A DNA stretch of 64,000 nucleotides from Epiperipatus broadwayi (lineage: Eukaryota > Onychophora > Udeonychophora > Euonychophora > Peripatidae). Below, one piece after another: positions 1 to 20,734 of this stretch (its first letter is position 1; the number at the start of each line of letters is the position of its first letter). The stretch spans positions 62,001 to 126,000 of the forward strand of contig JAQFVV010006470.1 of the NCBI GenBank assembly GCA_028023455.1. Reading direction: 5' to 3'. The notes beneath the pieces are model-generated. The model ran no database searches and was not told the DNA's origin. It saw only the letters and a program-made list of their open reading frames with translations. The translations under genes were made by a program, and so were the position numbers.

Positions 1-423
1 ATTTATTAATATTTGAATGCATTCAATTAGTTTTAAATATATAAAAACATTTATTTTTTAATGTAACTATTATAAACGAATGCTTTCACTTCATTTAAAA
101 AAAAATATAATATTGTTTATTTTCGTGTTAATAATTTTCCATATATATATATTGATTTCATTTCAAATTAATTGTTGATAATATTTATAACTGTTCCTTT
201 ATGTATTTCACAAATATACTTTTTTTATATCCATTCATTTCATATTTGTCATTCTTGGCTTAGCAATAATATTTGTAATATTTAAATTTGTTATAAAATG
301 TTTTCTTTATTCCATTACTCTTATTTTTAGTATTTTATTTATAAAAGTTGTTTTTTTTCTTTAATCATTTTTAACACTCACATGTAGTTTTTATTAAGTT
401 TATATATATATATAATAAATAAA
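1..423. other. AT-rich DNA, no feature recognised
   Basis: Very AT-rich sequence with short (TA)n stretches. No open reading frame with recognisable motifs and no repeat shared with the rest of the window was noticed. Confidence 0.5.
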
Positions 424-520
424 ATGTCCGTTAATTAAAAACAAAATTGCAATTATAATTGAAATAATAAATTTAATTGTTTACAAACTATTACAAACAA
501 TGCTTAAATCCGCAGATATA
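424..520 (+). repeat. solo arm of the GIY-YIG foldback family
   Basis: This stretch matches, in the same orientation, the left arm of the foldback element at 867-1466. Shared blocks include GTCCGTTAATTAAAAACAA, the following TTATAATTGAAATAAT, and the end CTTAAATCCGCAG. It runs straight into (TA)n on its right, so only one arm is present. It shows that the arm is a dispersed repeat and not a local inversion. Confidence 0.6.
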
Positions 521-572
521 TATATAAATTATTAATCAATGTCTGTATTCCAATTATAATATATATATATAT

Positions 573-841
573 AATTATTCAAAACCATACAATAATTAAT
601 ACAGTAAAACAATATTTTAAAAAACAAATATAATAGAAGTACTTTCAACTATCTATGTAGTCGTTATCAAGTAGATTCAAATTGTATTAGAAAAAACCGT
701 TACAAATGTAAACAAAAAGTAATACGTCATACATCAATTTTCCCACAATTCATTAATTTTGATATTGGAGACCTGTCTGTTTATCAAATGTTGCTTTTCA
801 CTTCTATTATATTTGTTTTTTAAATATTGTTTTGAATAATT
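573..841. repeat. inverted repeat (foldback) of about 270 bp
   Basis: The inner arms at about 607-640 and 800-833 are near-perfect reverse complements, containing AAAACAAATATAATAGAAGT. The outer ends AATTATTCAAAA (573) and TTTTGAATAATT (830) also pair. The loop of about 160 bp has no coding signal that I recognise. It lies between two same-direction copies of the foldback arm described at 424 and 867. It could be a MITE-like element or a degenerate relative of its neighbours. Confidence 0.55.
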
Positions 842-866
842 ATATATATATGTAAAATAAATAAAA

Positions 867-1466
867 TATCCGTTAATTAAAAACAATATTGTAATTATAA
901 TTGAAATAATATTTTTAAAGGTTTACAAACAATTACAAATAATCTTTAAATCCGCAGAAGTACTTTCGGTTACTTTCTAACCTGCCTCAACTGCCATTAA
1001 ATTCAAATTTTTTGTGATTGTATGCTATCATATATAGGTGAATCTAGGTGCAGCATTGAGAAAAGATTGAAGGAACACGAATTGTTATATAAACGTGTAA
1101 AATAAAAATAATGGTGATTTAATATCTTCTTCAGTTTTCTTCGATCATGAAAAAACATGTAAATATAAATTTAAATTTAATTTTGAAAATGTTAAAATTC
1201 TTCACGAAGAGAGAAACCATAATAAAAGAAAAATTAAAGAGGCAATTTTTATAAACAGGAATAAAACGCATTTAATAAATCGACAAGCTTCTAACATTAA
1301 AATACATTCGTGGAATTTGAATTGATGATGTTTGCTTCCGCTTTTAGTTTTTGAATTTAATGGCAGTTGAGGCAGGTTAGAAAGTAACCGAAAGTACTTC
1401 TGCGGATTTAAAGATTATTTGTAATTGTTTGTAAACCGTTAAAAATATTATTTCAATTATAATTAT
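867..1466. mobile_element. foldback element with about 118-bp inverted arms enclosing a GIY-YIG remnant
   Basis: The left arm (888-1006, with an extension back to 867) and the right arm (1349-1466) are almost exact reverse complements. They share CTGCGGATTTAAAGATTAT, GAAAGTACTTCTGCGG and TTTAATGGCAGTTGAGGCAG. The right arm then dissolves into (TA)n, so the outer end is incomplete on that side. The interior encodes a decayed GIY-YIG endonuclease like that of Penelope-like elements (see 1004-1325). Arm copies without the enzyme occur at 424, 6838 and 42131. The arms and interior are seen directly; calling it mobile is an inference from the dispersed copies. Confidence 0.7.
1004..1325 (+). pseudogene. 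decayed GIY-YIG endonuclease domain, Penelope-like type
   Basis: Reading from 1004 gives a Cys-X-Cys pair, then YIGESRCSIEKRLKEH (from 1031). This matches the GIY-YIG endonuclease core of EN-containing Penelope-like elements: a YIG motif followed by a conserved Arg and a Glu-His pair. One single-base frameshift in an A-rich run near 1100 moves the reading to the next frame. That frame continues through a His within SVFFDHEKTC, a region like FNFENVKIL, and KIKEAIFINRNK before a stop at 1323. The order matches the PLE endonuclease C-terminal half. There is no reverse transcriptase upstream; the domain sits directly between two inverted arms. It could be the C-terminal stub of a 5'-truncated PLE or a solo-endonuclease element. 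The family call is fairly sure. Confidence 0.65.
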
Positions 1467-2864
1467 ATATACATATATATATATGTTCATAATGTATTTG
1501 GTACTTACTTTAGAATTTCCATGCTGTAATCTTGCCAGCTATTTTATTTTAAATTATTCAACTTCAGAGAGTCCAATATCTGAGATAAACAATATGGCTG
1601 ATGCTAAGTTATTGTATTCAATACTTCTTTTTTTTTGTTTATTGAAATAATAAAGATGCACAAAAGTCCAATGCTTATAATTAAAAATTGATACTTTGCA
1701 ATTAGTGTTACCAAGATAAAATCTTCCAGTGATAATTATTCTAACTTTGTTTTCATATTAATTATGCAAGCTATGTTTGATGGGCCTTATGTCATTGTAA
1801 CAACATCCTCCCATTCACTGGAAAAAATATAGCATTTGGAGTTGCAAGCATAAACAGAAAAATCATTGGGAAAACCTATGGTCCTAGAATAATTTGCAAA
1901 CATAGAATAGTTCTGGCTTGTTCAGACCATGGAAGATTCCAATTGTTTATCATATTTTGAAAAAAATCGTAAGCAAAAAAAAATCGATATATAAAGTAAT
2001 GTTAATTGTAACCATATGTTAAATATTCATCATGTGTTTAAGGGTCATCAATGTGTTTTTGTTTGGACATTAAATTGTAATTGAATTTTTAAAAATTAAC
2101 ATTGAATTTAGAACACACTTGTTAATGGTTATTTTATAACTTAACAAGCAACTTATTTGACAAACTAATTTTGAGGAAAAAATGTAAACAAATATTTTGC
2201 CCCTGAAAATGTATTATTTAAAATAAAATCACTGGCAAGCTTCCCAGGCATTCTATGCAAGTACCATTTATTTTATATCAAATATTGATACTAATTTGCC
2301 TCTAAATTCTCTCTTGTTATAAAACAATTTAAACATAATATGTATTTATAAAAGCATTCATTAAAAATTCTGCTTTTGGTGTTATTTATCGATTTTCTGT
2401 ATTTAATATATCTATGATTTTATATTTTTACATTATTTATATTTCATCCTTATTTGTTTGAAATTGTTATTACAGATTTTAATACGTTTTTTTTTTCTAA
2501 TTTTTTTTTTTTATTTAAATGTTATACATGTTTTTTTTTTGATTTGATAGTTTCTTTTACAAAAACAAACAAAAAAAAAAAACAACAACTTTTTAACATA
2601 TTCTTTTTATATATTATGTATTTTTTTTATTATCTTATAAATACCCTTTTTTATTTTTAATTATTAAAAATTTACTCTTGGGTTGATAGTTTTTATATTT
2701 TTAGGTTAATTTCTGAAATATCTTTTTTATATAATAATTGCAGTTAAAATGTTTTAAAGCTATTTGAACTTTACGGTTGTAAAATTATTTTAAAAATTCT
2801 GTGTCCATACTTTCTTTAAATATATATTCTGCTATTTATTAATTATTATATTTTGCTTTACTAC
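1467..2864. other. AT-rich DNA, no gene recognised
   Basis: A (TA)n stretch at the left, then AT-rich sequence with long T runs from about 2480 to 2660. Open frames here are low-complexity (Phe, Leu, Ile, Lys) and carry no motif. Nothing else could be supported. Confidence 0.45.
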
Positions 2865-3602
<738 letters not shown>

Positions 3603-4072
3603 TGCTGTTTTCCTTTTTTGTTAAATTATCACAGTATATTGAAATGAGTTACTTTATATAAATTTGTTTTAATATTTATTGAACACTGCTCGTTTTTTGA
3701 TAACTCACAATATTACCAGTATTTTTTATAATTTTATTTTATTCTACTTGTAATAAGAAAATGGTTGCATGTATATATGAAATTTTTAGTTTGTCATATT
3801 ATCAAACTGATAAATTTCTATTGAGTAATGATTGTTGGATATATTACCCTTTTAGTTAAGTTACTGATATTTTTAACACTTTCATATACATATAATCTAA
3901 TAAATAAATTTTAAAATTGTATTTACAATTCAATTATTATTATTTTACATTCATTACAATCTTTATATGTTTTTTCACATATGCCTGCAATGCTTTTTAA
4001 CTTGTACTTTTTGAATTGTAATATACAGCTATATATATTTAAATACAAAATGTAATGTTTCTTTTTTTTTTT
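3603..4072. other. AT-rich DNA, no feature recognised
   Basis: Nothing beyond AT-rich sequence and a T run next to the SINE was seen. Confidence 0.45.
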
Positions 4073-4175
4073 TTTAAGTGTCATAGCATCGGCCGGGACA
4101 CGAACCCGCAACGCGGGCAACTACCTGCAAGTGCAAGGCAGTCGCGCTGACCTCTCGACCACCATTGCAAGACCT
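4073..4175 (-). repeat. tRNA-derived SINE, family 1
   Basis: On the minus strand there is a Pol III A-box-like block TGGTCGAGAGG (about 4151-4161) and a B-box-like block GGTTCGTGTCC (about 4096-4106). After the B box come GATGCTATGACA and a run of A. A second copy on the plus strand at 40485-40610 shares the head layout and the same GATGCTATGACA end. The local G+C is far above the surroundings, as expected for a tRNA-derived head. It does not fold as a normal tRNA, because the spacer between the boxes is too long and no anticodon arm is clear. Confidence 0.7.
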
Positions 4176-6553
<2,378 letters not shown>

Positions 6554-6837
6554 TGATTTTTTTTTTTTAAACAAAGAAAATCTTTTTCTAATTCTATTTA
6601 TGCTTCTCCCCCATCTCTTTTCTTTTAAAAAAATAAATATAAGGCAATTTCATTTTAAAAAATTGTGTTTTAATACATTATACAGTCTTAAACTTGCATT
6701 TATATGTGTAATATATGCGGGATTCGAACTCAGTCTTCCACATGACCCATCACTTTTAGTGCCATCTCATATTTCTGACCTACCTTATAACACGCACAAC
6801 CCACCATTGTCAGTGCCACCTCATATTTTTTTATATT
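6554..6837. other. intergenic, with a B-box-like motif on the minus strand
   Basis: On the minus strand, GAGTTCGAATCCC (about 6719-6731) is a good tRNA B box, but I could not find a convincing A box at the right distance. It may be an eroded SINE head lying next to the foldback arm at 6838. Confidence 0.35.
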
Positions 6838-6985
6838 TAATGGCATTTGATGTAGGTTTTAGGAATTAATCAATAGTACTTCTGCAGATTTAAGAATAGT
6901 TTTTAATAGTTTGTTACCATTAAAATTATTATTTTTATTATAATTACAATTTTGTTTTAATTAACTGACATTATATATATTGCAC
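6838..6985 (-). repeat. solo arm of the GIY-YIG foldback family
   Basis: This stretch matches the right arm of the element at 867-1466: TTTAATGGCA, then AGTACTTCTGCAGATTTAAG, a block like TAGTTTGTTACC, and ATTATAATTACAATTTTGTT ending at TAATTAACTGACATTATATA. The left arm and any enzyme are absent. Confidence 0.6.
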
Positions 6986-9900
6986 CCTTTACAATAAGTA
7001 CAGATAGTTTCAATAGGCTTGGATAAGTAGTTATATTAAAAAAAATAAATTTAGGTTACTTTCTAGCATACAATTTTAATATTGTAGATAATGGGGGTTC
7101 AAACTCAAGTAAATAAGACGTTATGAAGATATATTAAATAGTGTGAACCCATTTAGATATGAATTAAATGTAAAATGATACATTATGTTGTTTAAATGAT
7201 AATATTCATTTTTATTTATTATATTTAAAAATACTACAATGACAGAATAACATAATTATAGCAGTAAATATTTTATATTATAGGTTTAAAGTAATTTTGT
7301 TTAAAACATTGTTTAAATGATAAGTTAATTTAACATTAATTTAAAGTGTGCTAAAAAGGTCACATGATTAGAGGTGATTGTGTAAACTTATAGGCTTACA
7401 AAAAGTTAGGGGAAAAAACTTAAATTTCAGCTTGATAACAATAATTTGATACATAATAAAGTGTAACAAATATTAAATCTAGTATTAATATTAGAAAAGT
7501 AAGAAGTAAAAACTAATGTTTAATTTAGGTGCAGTATTTTATTTTTTAAATCAATTTCAAGTTATTTAAATATTAAAAAAATATTTTAATAAGGATATTT
7601 ATTTTTTTAGATAAAATATTTAATATTTAAAGTAGTAAATAACTTGATAATATTTAATAGTGATCACTCATAGTTTTAAAAGTTGATTTCAAAAATGATA
7701 TTAATGTAGTTATGTAAATAAGCAGCTTTGTACAAGCAGTATTGACCAATGAAATCATTGGATTAAGACCAATATAAAAATGAGGTTGAAACCCGTCTAG
7801 ACAGTGATGTCAGTGATTTTAGTGATATAGTGTTTAAAGATTCAGATTAATACAGATTTAGTTTGAAATTTACATTTTTAGTGTTGTGACAATAGTAATT
7901 TCTTTATTATTATTATTAATATTATTATTATTATTATTATTATTTTACTTAAAAGTGTTTTGAAAAATATAACAACTATATGTGATCACAGGAATCATTG
8001 TAGAGAATAGTTTTATAAGTTGGTAAATAAATGACTAAACCATTTGAAGTTGATAATTTGTGAGAGAGCAAGATGAGTATATAGACATTTGTTTTGCAAA
8101 TAATGTTGATATCTTTGATGATTATCACAGTATATAACATAAGAAAGGAATAATTGATACTTATACAAATATTAGACATCACTTAGCTTAAACTGATGCA
8201 TATTTAACTTGGAATAAAAGTGAGAATAGTGAAAATGATTTTGAATAATACAATGAATGTAAGAGTATAAAAATGAAAGTAATCCAAATAATCAAGCAAT
8301 AAAACTTATGGATATTTTTTAAAAATTTATTTATAAATAATTGAAACATAGATAAGTTATAAAAATTTATAAAATTACATCTTGAATATTTTTGCATAAT
8401 AATTATTTTATTATTTTGTGTAAAGAAAAATATTCATAATTTTATTTTAATTTTTTTTTTTCTAAACTGCAAAGAAAGTTAAATAATTGTACTTTTAATA
8501 TTTTATTTTTATTTTACAAAAATGTATTTTTAAAATATAAACTTGTTTTGATGTGTTTACATAATAAGAAATATACTTTATAGAAGAATACGTATATTAT
8601 TATTTTTTTTTTAGAAATTGGAAAAGTTATTCTAACTATTTCTAATCAAAATAATAGAATATCATTTTACTGAATGAAAGTTACATATTATCATTATTGT
8701 GTAAGTTTCATTTTATTTTATTTTGAAATGACTAGAGTTAACGCCATTTTATTTTATTTCATGTATTTATTGGTAAGATTTAATGCAAATATTTTTTATT
8801 TTAAATATTGTTAATTTTGTTAATATTCTAAAGTCGATTAGCTATTAAATATAGGTATTTTAAATTAGTAAAGTTATTAAGACAGTTTAGTTTAAACAAA
8901 TTTAATTTCTGTATTTAAATGGTAAGTTTAAATTCAGTTATTTAAATAAATATTAAATTAATATTAAAGTAGCTTAAAACTAAAGAAATATCTAACTTCC
9001 TGTCTAGATGTATGTGCTTGTGTGTATTTAATAATTATTTAGATTTAACTACCAAGTTATTTAATTCTAAAGATTAAAATATTAACATAAAGTACTGTTA
9101 ATAAAATGCAGGATAAAAGGTTAATTTATCAATTTATTAGGTTTGTTTTGTTTTTAAAAGGGTAGAAGAAGATATTATTTTTTTAAAAAAATAAGTATTT
9201 AAATCATTTTAATTTAATGGCTGTTTTGTTAATTAATAAACTGGATGGTCTCTCTTTCAACTCAGACAGTTGCAGCACTTGATTTGTTATAATAAGTATA
9301 TCAGAGTGACATAATGGTTTCTAATTGACTGTAAAAATAATTAAATCTTTTATCCCACAGGTGTCTCTTCTAAGAAGGAGTGTCTAAGTTTGATTGACTA
9401 AGGGTATTTTCTATAAAAACATCTGATCACCATCATTTAGGGGTGCCAATTACAACTTGGTCAACTGCTGCTTCTCTTTGTACTCATCTCCAGAAAAGTG
9501 TAATTGTTTATAATTAAATTTATTTTATTTTTAGTAAAAGTTAACATTCATTTAAGTTTAAAAACATTAATAATATGCTAGTGTGCAAAAAAAAAAAAAA
9601 AACACGAAATAAGGTAAACTGTATTTTATCCTTACTTCGATATTGAATTTTTCTACTCAATTATGTAAAATGCTCTATAACACTAAATTAATTATTGAAT
9701 GTAAATTTCTTCATCTTTCTTTAATGTTTAACTATTTAACAATCTGGGTGATACATTTTGAAAGATTTATCTATAATTTAATGAAGACAATACACTAATC
9801 CATATTTGCCTTATATATTATTATTTACAAAAAAAGAAAAGGTTAAGGTTACAAAGAGCTTCTAAGAAAATTATAAATGTACCATTTTGCTGACTGTTTT

Positions 9901-12900
9901 GTTAATACAAACTATTTAAAGAAAATGTTATATTTCCTCTTAAGTTATTTTGAATACTATGTTTACTCTTTTAAGATAAAAGGAATAATTATGCAGATAA
10001 ATTATCGTTCAGCACAGGAGAAATATTGTCAGAATATATTTGCTTTCCTTCTCCCAGTTAATGCTCTTTAAATTAATATCTGCATAAAACCTCGAATTGA
10101 CTATCTTATTATGTTATAAAAAAAAATAATAATTTTATATGCTTCATTTTCTCCAAAGATTAAAAATATAATATTTTGTCAGGATATGAATGAAGAGAAC
10201 TTTTAAATAAAACAAATGCATCTAATTAAGATAAATACTGTAATAATTCAAAGACGTTTGATGTGAGTAGAATTGCTTGCAGTTTATTTAAGGGTTACTT
10301 AAAAAGTGATTTAAAAGAAAATTATTATCTTCTATTATATGGAATTGACTTTTATTATTGCCCAGTTAAAACTTATTATATATGTGTGTGCTTATTGGAA
10401 AAATATTTGGAAACTACAAATATACCTGGGTCTCATTTTATGCAGTATATAGGTTCCACAGAAAACCCGCATTAAAAAAAATCACACAAAAATAGACTTA
10501 ATTTACCTTGAAAAATGAGGGATAGGGTCTGCATTTTTCAGAATTCACATAAAAGCTAAGCAACAAGGAAAAAGTAGTTTAAAATTCGCATTAAAAAATA
10601 AGAAAATAAAGTAAGACTAATAAAAAATTTCAAATATTTGAAAAAAAATAATACAAGACAGACATTTTTTATTACTACAGTACTTAATTTTACATTTTTC
10701 ATACATATTTTAATCATTACCGCTACCGTTCGTTTGTAAACTGGTAAGAAATCAGACTCAATGTGATGTGATGTATTGTGGCTTCTCCTTAAATGAAGTC
10801 AAGAATCTCTCAGCAATTATGCCCAAAGAAACCTGTTAGCCACTCTATTTTTATTCATGATGTATGTACAACTAGTGCCATTTTCAGTCTTATGCTGTGT
10901 TAATGGTTTTCTGTTTCTATATTAAAAAAATGAAATTGCAATCAACACAAAAAGATTATTTTCAGTTTATAAAATTTTCATTTTTTATTTTAAAAATCTA
11001 AAAGATTATTTATTTATGTTATATATAACAACATACATGCAAAAGTTTAAATTTTTTGATTATTTAATGTGATATTTTATATGTAAGTATAAATTTATTA
11101 TTATTATTTACTCATTAGTATAAATAGATTATTAATATAGAAGCTAAGTTCTAAATACAGCTTCAGGCCATATTCACATTAGCTGCTAATATAACATTTT
11201 GAAAAAGTATTTCGAATCAAAATAAGTTATTAATAATTAAATATCTTGATGTCTAATAAATATAGTGAAATATGAACGGTATTAAGAAGAAACATGAATT
11301 GCATAACTTCAAAATAGCATTAAAATAATCTCCATAAACCGAGACCCAGGTGTATTTTATTTTGCTTATTCTATAAAAAAACATGGATCTAGGGAATGAA
11401 AAATTATATGAAATAAATAGGGCTACATGTCAATGTCAGTAAAAAATATGTTTCAAATTTAATTATCATATTGACCAACATTTTCTATAACTCAGATCAC
11501 AGCAAGATATCATGAGTTTAACATCATGTATCTTGAATCTGCTATGGTTGGTGACTTTACAGCCTCCTGGGAATAAGGGCCATGATTTATTTTTGTCTGT
11601 TGTAATTGTATATATGTATTGGATAAATATTTATCATTTACACAAACATTCATACTGCCTTATCTGGCAACTGACAAGAAAGACCATGATGCTTGTTGAT
11701 CTTAAACTCAGAGGTAAAAAGCCAATAAACTTGCCATTCTGGATAATGCCTGTTGATGAGTAGCCTGTCCATGTCCATATAATATAGAATAATCACATAT
11801 TAATAACAGCTGCAATCAATACAATGTATAGAGTGGATAGCAGGAATATGCCCTGCTCAGTTCCTCTAAGGCCTCCTATAAGAATCAATGTGTTTCTTTT
11901 CAATTAACAGCAGACTTCTTTCTGAAGCCACAAAAATAATACATCTAAGTATACTATTATAGCCATGACATTTCTACATTTTATTTATCTACCCCAGTCT
12001 TGTAAAATAAAAAAAAAACTACACTTGTGGTTTAAATATCCAAATGTCACTGCTTGAATCCCTAACATATGTTTTTTTAATAATATAATGATCCTAAACA
12101 TATAGTACAACAGAGTAGCATTAAATATAAATATACTTTAATTATATTATTTTACAAATGAAATTGAAATCAAATATTATAATTAATAATTTGATACATA
12201 TATTATCTTATACACATATACTTTTAACCCATTTAAATTAGTACATTATTAACTTTATTATTCTATTTATCTATATGACTATCAATTTCTATTTATGCTA
12301 ATCTATTTATAATCGTAAAAACTTAACAAAATAAATAAATAAATAAAAGTGCAAAATATGCTAATAATAATTCACCATTTAAATTTTTTAAATGCCTTTC
12401 TAAGTTTTAAAATATGCTTTTGTTTTAATTCTTTTTTTTTTAAAGATAGAGAAACAATTTTATGATGCCGCATTTTTGGAGCAAAGAATTCCATTGCAAC
12501 AAAAACATTTCCAAAGTTTTAAACAATTTACGGTTGTGTCCCCCTTTTTTAACTCACCATTCTCCTTGCACAATAACTAATTGCAGAAATTTCCACACAG
12601 AAAATTACTCTCCCATTTAACATTCTTAACTTTAAATGATAATAAAATTTCTTTATTTTGTTAAAACTTATTTTTACTGTAGGATCAATTCTTCATTATA
12701 ACATTCGTTCTTAATAAATTTAATAATCATATTTTATGATCCACTTCATTTCATTGGTATCACATTCAAATGTTATCCTTTTCTAAGCCGATATTTTTTA
12801 CAAGCCTTCAAATTGCTACGTACATTTTTATTATTTTGGATATAATTTTTAAACATCTTATTCTACACTATATTTATTCCACATGTTCATTGAATCATTC

Positions 12901-13100
12901 CAACCAAAATGTATTTTTATATACAATATTATTCATCATATGTGCATCCTTTATTCTCTTTCTTTCTTTTATAATATTTTTCCATCACATTACATTAACA
13001 GGCAATTTAAAATTAGTCATCTAGTTATTTCATACTTTTGTTTATTCTACATAAATATATATAGTTTATTAATAATGTTGATCATGTCTGCACAGAACGA
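6986..13100. other. long AT-rich stretch, no gene recognised
   Basis: About 6 kb with only short open frames lacking recognisable motifs. A small (ATT)n array lies at about 7904-7944. The slightly less AT-rich part at 9240-9530 contains a TTATCCCACAG acceptor-like string but no readable exon. I see nothing else that can be supported. Confidence 0.4.
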
Positions 13101-14760
13101 TCAGGATGGGCAGTGTTAAAATATTCCAGAAATAATTGTGATTCGAAAAAAATAAGAAAATTAGTTAACTGCAATAAGAAGCTAATTTACCTTTCAATAA
13201 AGTCAAACCCCACATAAATTAGCAAAGTTGATAAAATGGAAGTTGAACTTTTAATGTTCTTGGAATAAAGAATAGTTAACCTAAATGTCACAATAGAATA
13301 GTAAAATAGAGGGCAAAATAAACAAGAGTTGAAAGTGGATTTTGAAAACTCTAAGTGCAGAGGAAGCCTATATTAGCACCAAAGAATGGTTAATTACATT
13401 AACAAGAAAGAATATATCAAAAGCTGTGCATGTGCAGTAATTGTTCCACAAAGCACCTTTATTGATCAAAGGTTACAAAGCATTTCTATGGGTATTCAAC
13501 CCATATATGAGAAACAATTACTAAATCTTCTATAGGCTCACATGCTGGGACCACATTCTGTCACCTACACCTGTAGGCCAAAAATATCAAAAAGACACAC
13601 TAAAATTATGCAATTGGGCAGTGGCTCAAATTAGTCCAACTGCCTTACATAATAAACTAATAGTTTCTGATATCTAAGAAAAACTAAATATCACGTTCAA
13701 GCATCAACTCAATGACAGTTGATCAAGGAGATGCCATGGTCCATTTAAAATGAAATACAAACAGGAGATACAAATCTCATCTAACTGACAGGACCTCAGA
13801 AAATGTCCCCTAGAATACATCTTTGACTGGACAGTCATAATCATATTTTCAAGTCCCAGACCCACTCCTTGAGTAAGGAATATCTGATTTGGGTTTTCCC
13901 CATAGGTGAGTTTTGCTTTCTCTGAGCGTAATATTGGTTTTGGAAATACAGAGCATTAATTAATCCAAAGAAGGCATTGAAAATCAAGCCGGACCATCAC
14001 ACCCTTAGGTAAGGCAAAGACTGCTGTTCACTCCCACAGATTAATAACCCTCTCATGTCCATGGCATCCACCCCTGAGACTGAAGACTCAAACAAACTTT
14101 AATCTATGGTTGCCCATTAAACTGTTCACATGGGCAGTGATCATCTTCATCCACCCTGTCCAAAATGTACCATTAGGCAAAACACGTGACTAAATAACAA
14201 TGTTTTACGTGTCAGTCCAATTAGGCCAAGATCACATATGGTCTACCTGCCCACCTAGACCAAGACATTTCTATTACATTATCTAGGTGATCAACAATAA
14301 AATACATGAAATCAAATCCATTTTTCACAGGTGATCACTTACAAGTTTGTTAAATTACATAGATTGACTTACAAAAGTACATGATATAAAATACATTGGT
14401 TCACGGTATTCTAAAAATCACAGCTAACTCTATCTGCCAGAACAATTACACACCATTTGTCCAGAGGAGTTCTAAGTATGTTTGATAGCCTTATCAACTG
14501 CAGATGCCCAGCAAAGTTCAATATAACTGTTTATTTCACTCAACTGCAAAGTTCTCCATGATTTACAATCAAGCCTATAAATTTTAACTTAATTGTTCAA
14601 ATTATGAAGAGTATGATTAGCATTGTAGGATTCCACTTGGTTTTTCAAACTATGCAAGTAGGACTAGCTTTGTAAGATTCTTTCCTATTGTTTTGTAGAA
14701 CACAGAGGTTGATGGCAAAATTCATATTTTAACAAATGGTTTCTGTAAACCTAAAGTAGG
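13101..14760. other. less AT-rich block of unknown origin
   Basis: This stretch is visibly richer in C and G than its flanks and has no poly-A/T runs, which suggests an old insertion or a conserved non-coding region. No open frame longer than a few dozen codons and no transposon motif could be read in any frame. Confidence 0.3.
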
Positions 14761-17894
<3,134 letters not shown>

Positions 17895-18740
17895 TCCTTC
17901 AATCAGCATAGCATCAGAACAGCTTTCCAGAGCCATATCACACTACAAGGAATTCTAACATCTACAAAGCCTACTCTAAAAATGCTGAAAAAAACTGCAT
18001 CTATGGAATGCCATGTGAATGTGAAAGAACATACAATGGTGAGACTAGCTGTCCCATTGAAAAGTGCTTGCAAGAACATAAACTGATGATTAGGACAGAG
18101 AAACAGATGTGTCTAAAGGAGCAGACCATGTATGTACCAATGAACTTACATTTGATTGGGAAATACAAATATATTGGATAGAGAAGAAAAGGTACAAAAA
18201 ACAAAATTTCAAGAAGCAGCTCACATGACAATGGCAAAAAATTTATAAGCCAACCTAGTGTGACTATACATAATGTATGGAAACCACTAATCAACTTTGC
18301 ATTTAGGAAAAAGTGGAGAAATCAGAAGATCCTCATAAATATGGATATGAAATTATTACATACTGTTGCTTTTGGCAGAATGGCTCAGTTGATTAGAACA
18401 TTACTTTAAAATCCAATAATCAAGAATATGCTAGCACTGTCACTGGTCAGAGCAGAAATACCCAATGGAATGGGGGGAAAGATACCTCTCAAAACATTTT
18501 ACATATACTAACCTGTTTGCTGTGATATTAGTAACAGTTGGTGCATATTCTAAGTTGTTTGTTGTGATATTACTAACAGTGGAATGCATTTGGAAGATTA
18601 AAAAAAAAAGAACTTTTCTAAAGACATTCAGCACACATATTAGATGATGGATATAGTCCAATATAAAAATATAACAAACATTAATTTAAGTTTTCCTATA
18701 TGTGGATACAATTTGTAATAAGAAATGTTATTGTAATATC
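17895..18740 (+). mobile_element. 5'-truncated Penelope-like element, copy 1 (GIY-YIG end and 3' region)
   Basis: The sequence is about 95% identical by eye to 25580-26410 and enters the element abruptly at about 17895. It encodes the GIY-YIG endonuclease end of a PLE: a PCECERTYNGETSC block at about 18008-18050, then a Glu-His pair in CLQEHKLMIR, and further on the SVTIHNVWKPL block. The last matches the tail of Penelope endonucleases. Frameshifts and stops break the reading. The reverse transcriptase is missing because of the truncation. Downstream is a tRNA-like module (18377-18480) and a 3' tail that ends in a (CTA)n array at about 18748. Confidence 0.75.
18377..18480 (+). repeat. tRNA-like SINE module inside the PLE 3' region, copy 1
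   Basis: It begins GGCAGAATGGCTCAGTTGATTAG, with an A-box-like TGGCTCAGTTG, and continues to a region with CTAGCACTGTCACTGGTCAG. The B box is deleted or eroded here but intact in the inverted copy near 24428. The same module is free-standing at 39385-39600. Confidence 0.55.
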
Positions 18741-18747
18741 TCTGTAA

Positions 18748-20600
<1,853 letters not shown>

Positions 20601-20647
<47 letters not shown>
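20601..20647. repeat. (ATT)n between two LINEs
   Basis: A perfect (ATT)n of about 46 bp, sitting exactly between the 3' end of LINE family 1 and the truncated 5' end of LINE family 2. Confidence 0.9.
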
Positions 20648-20734
20648 GATCTGGTTGAAGAAAGGATAACATTTGATTCATTTATTGAATCTGATGTTAT
20701 TTTTGCTATTGGGCAGCTTAAATTACATTCTAGT

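Noticed and set aside
2454-2660. Phe-rich hydrophobic open frame
   Set aside because: It comes from T runs and has no credible membrane-protein context.
18001-18294. Minus-strand open frame of 97 codons, also at 25685
   Set aside because: It is the antisense shadow of the PLE GIY-YIG endonuclease.
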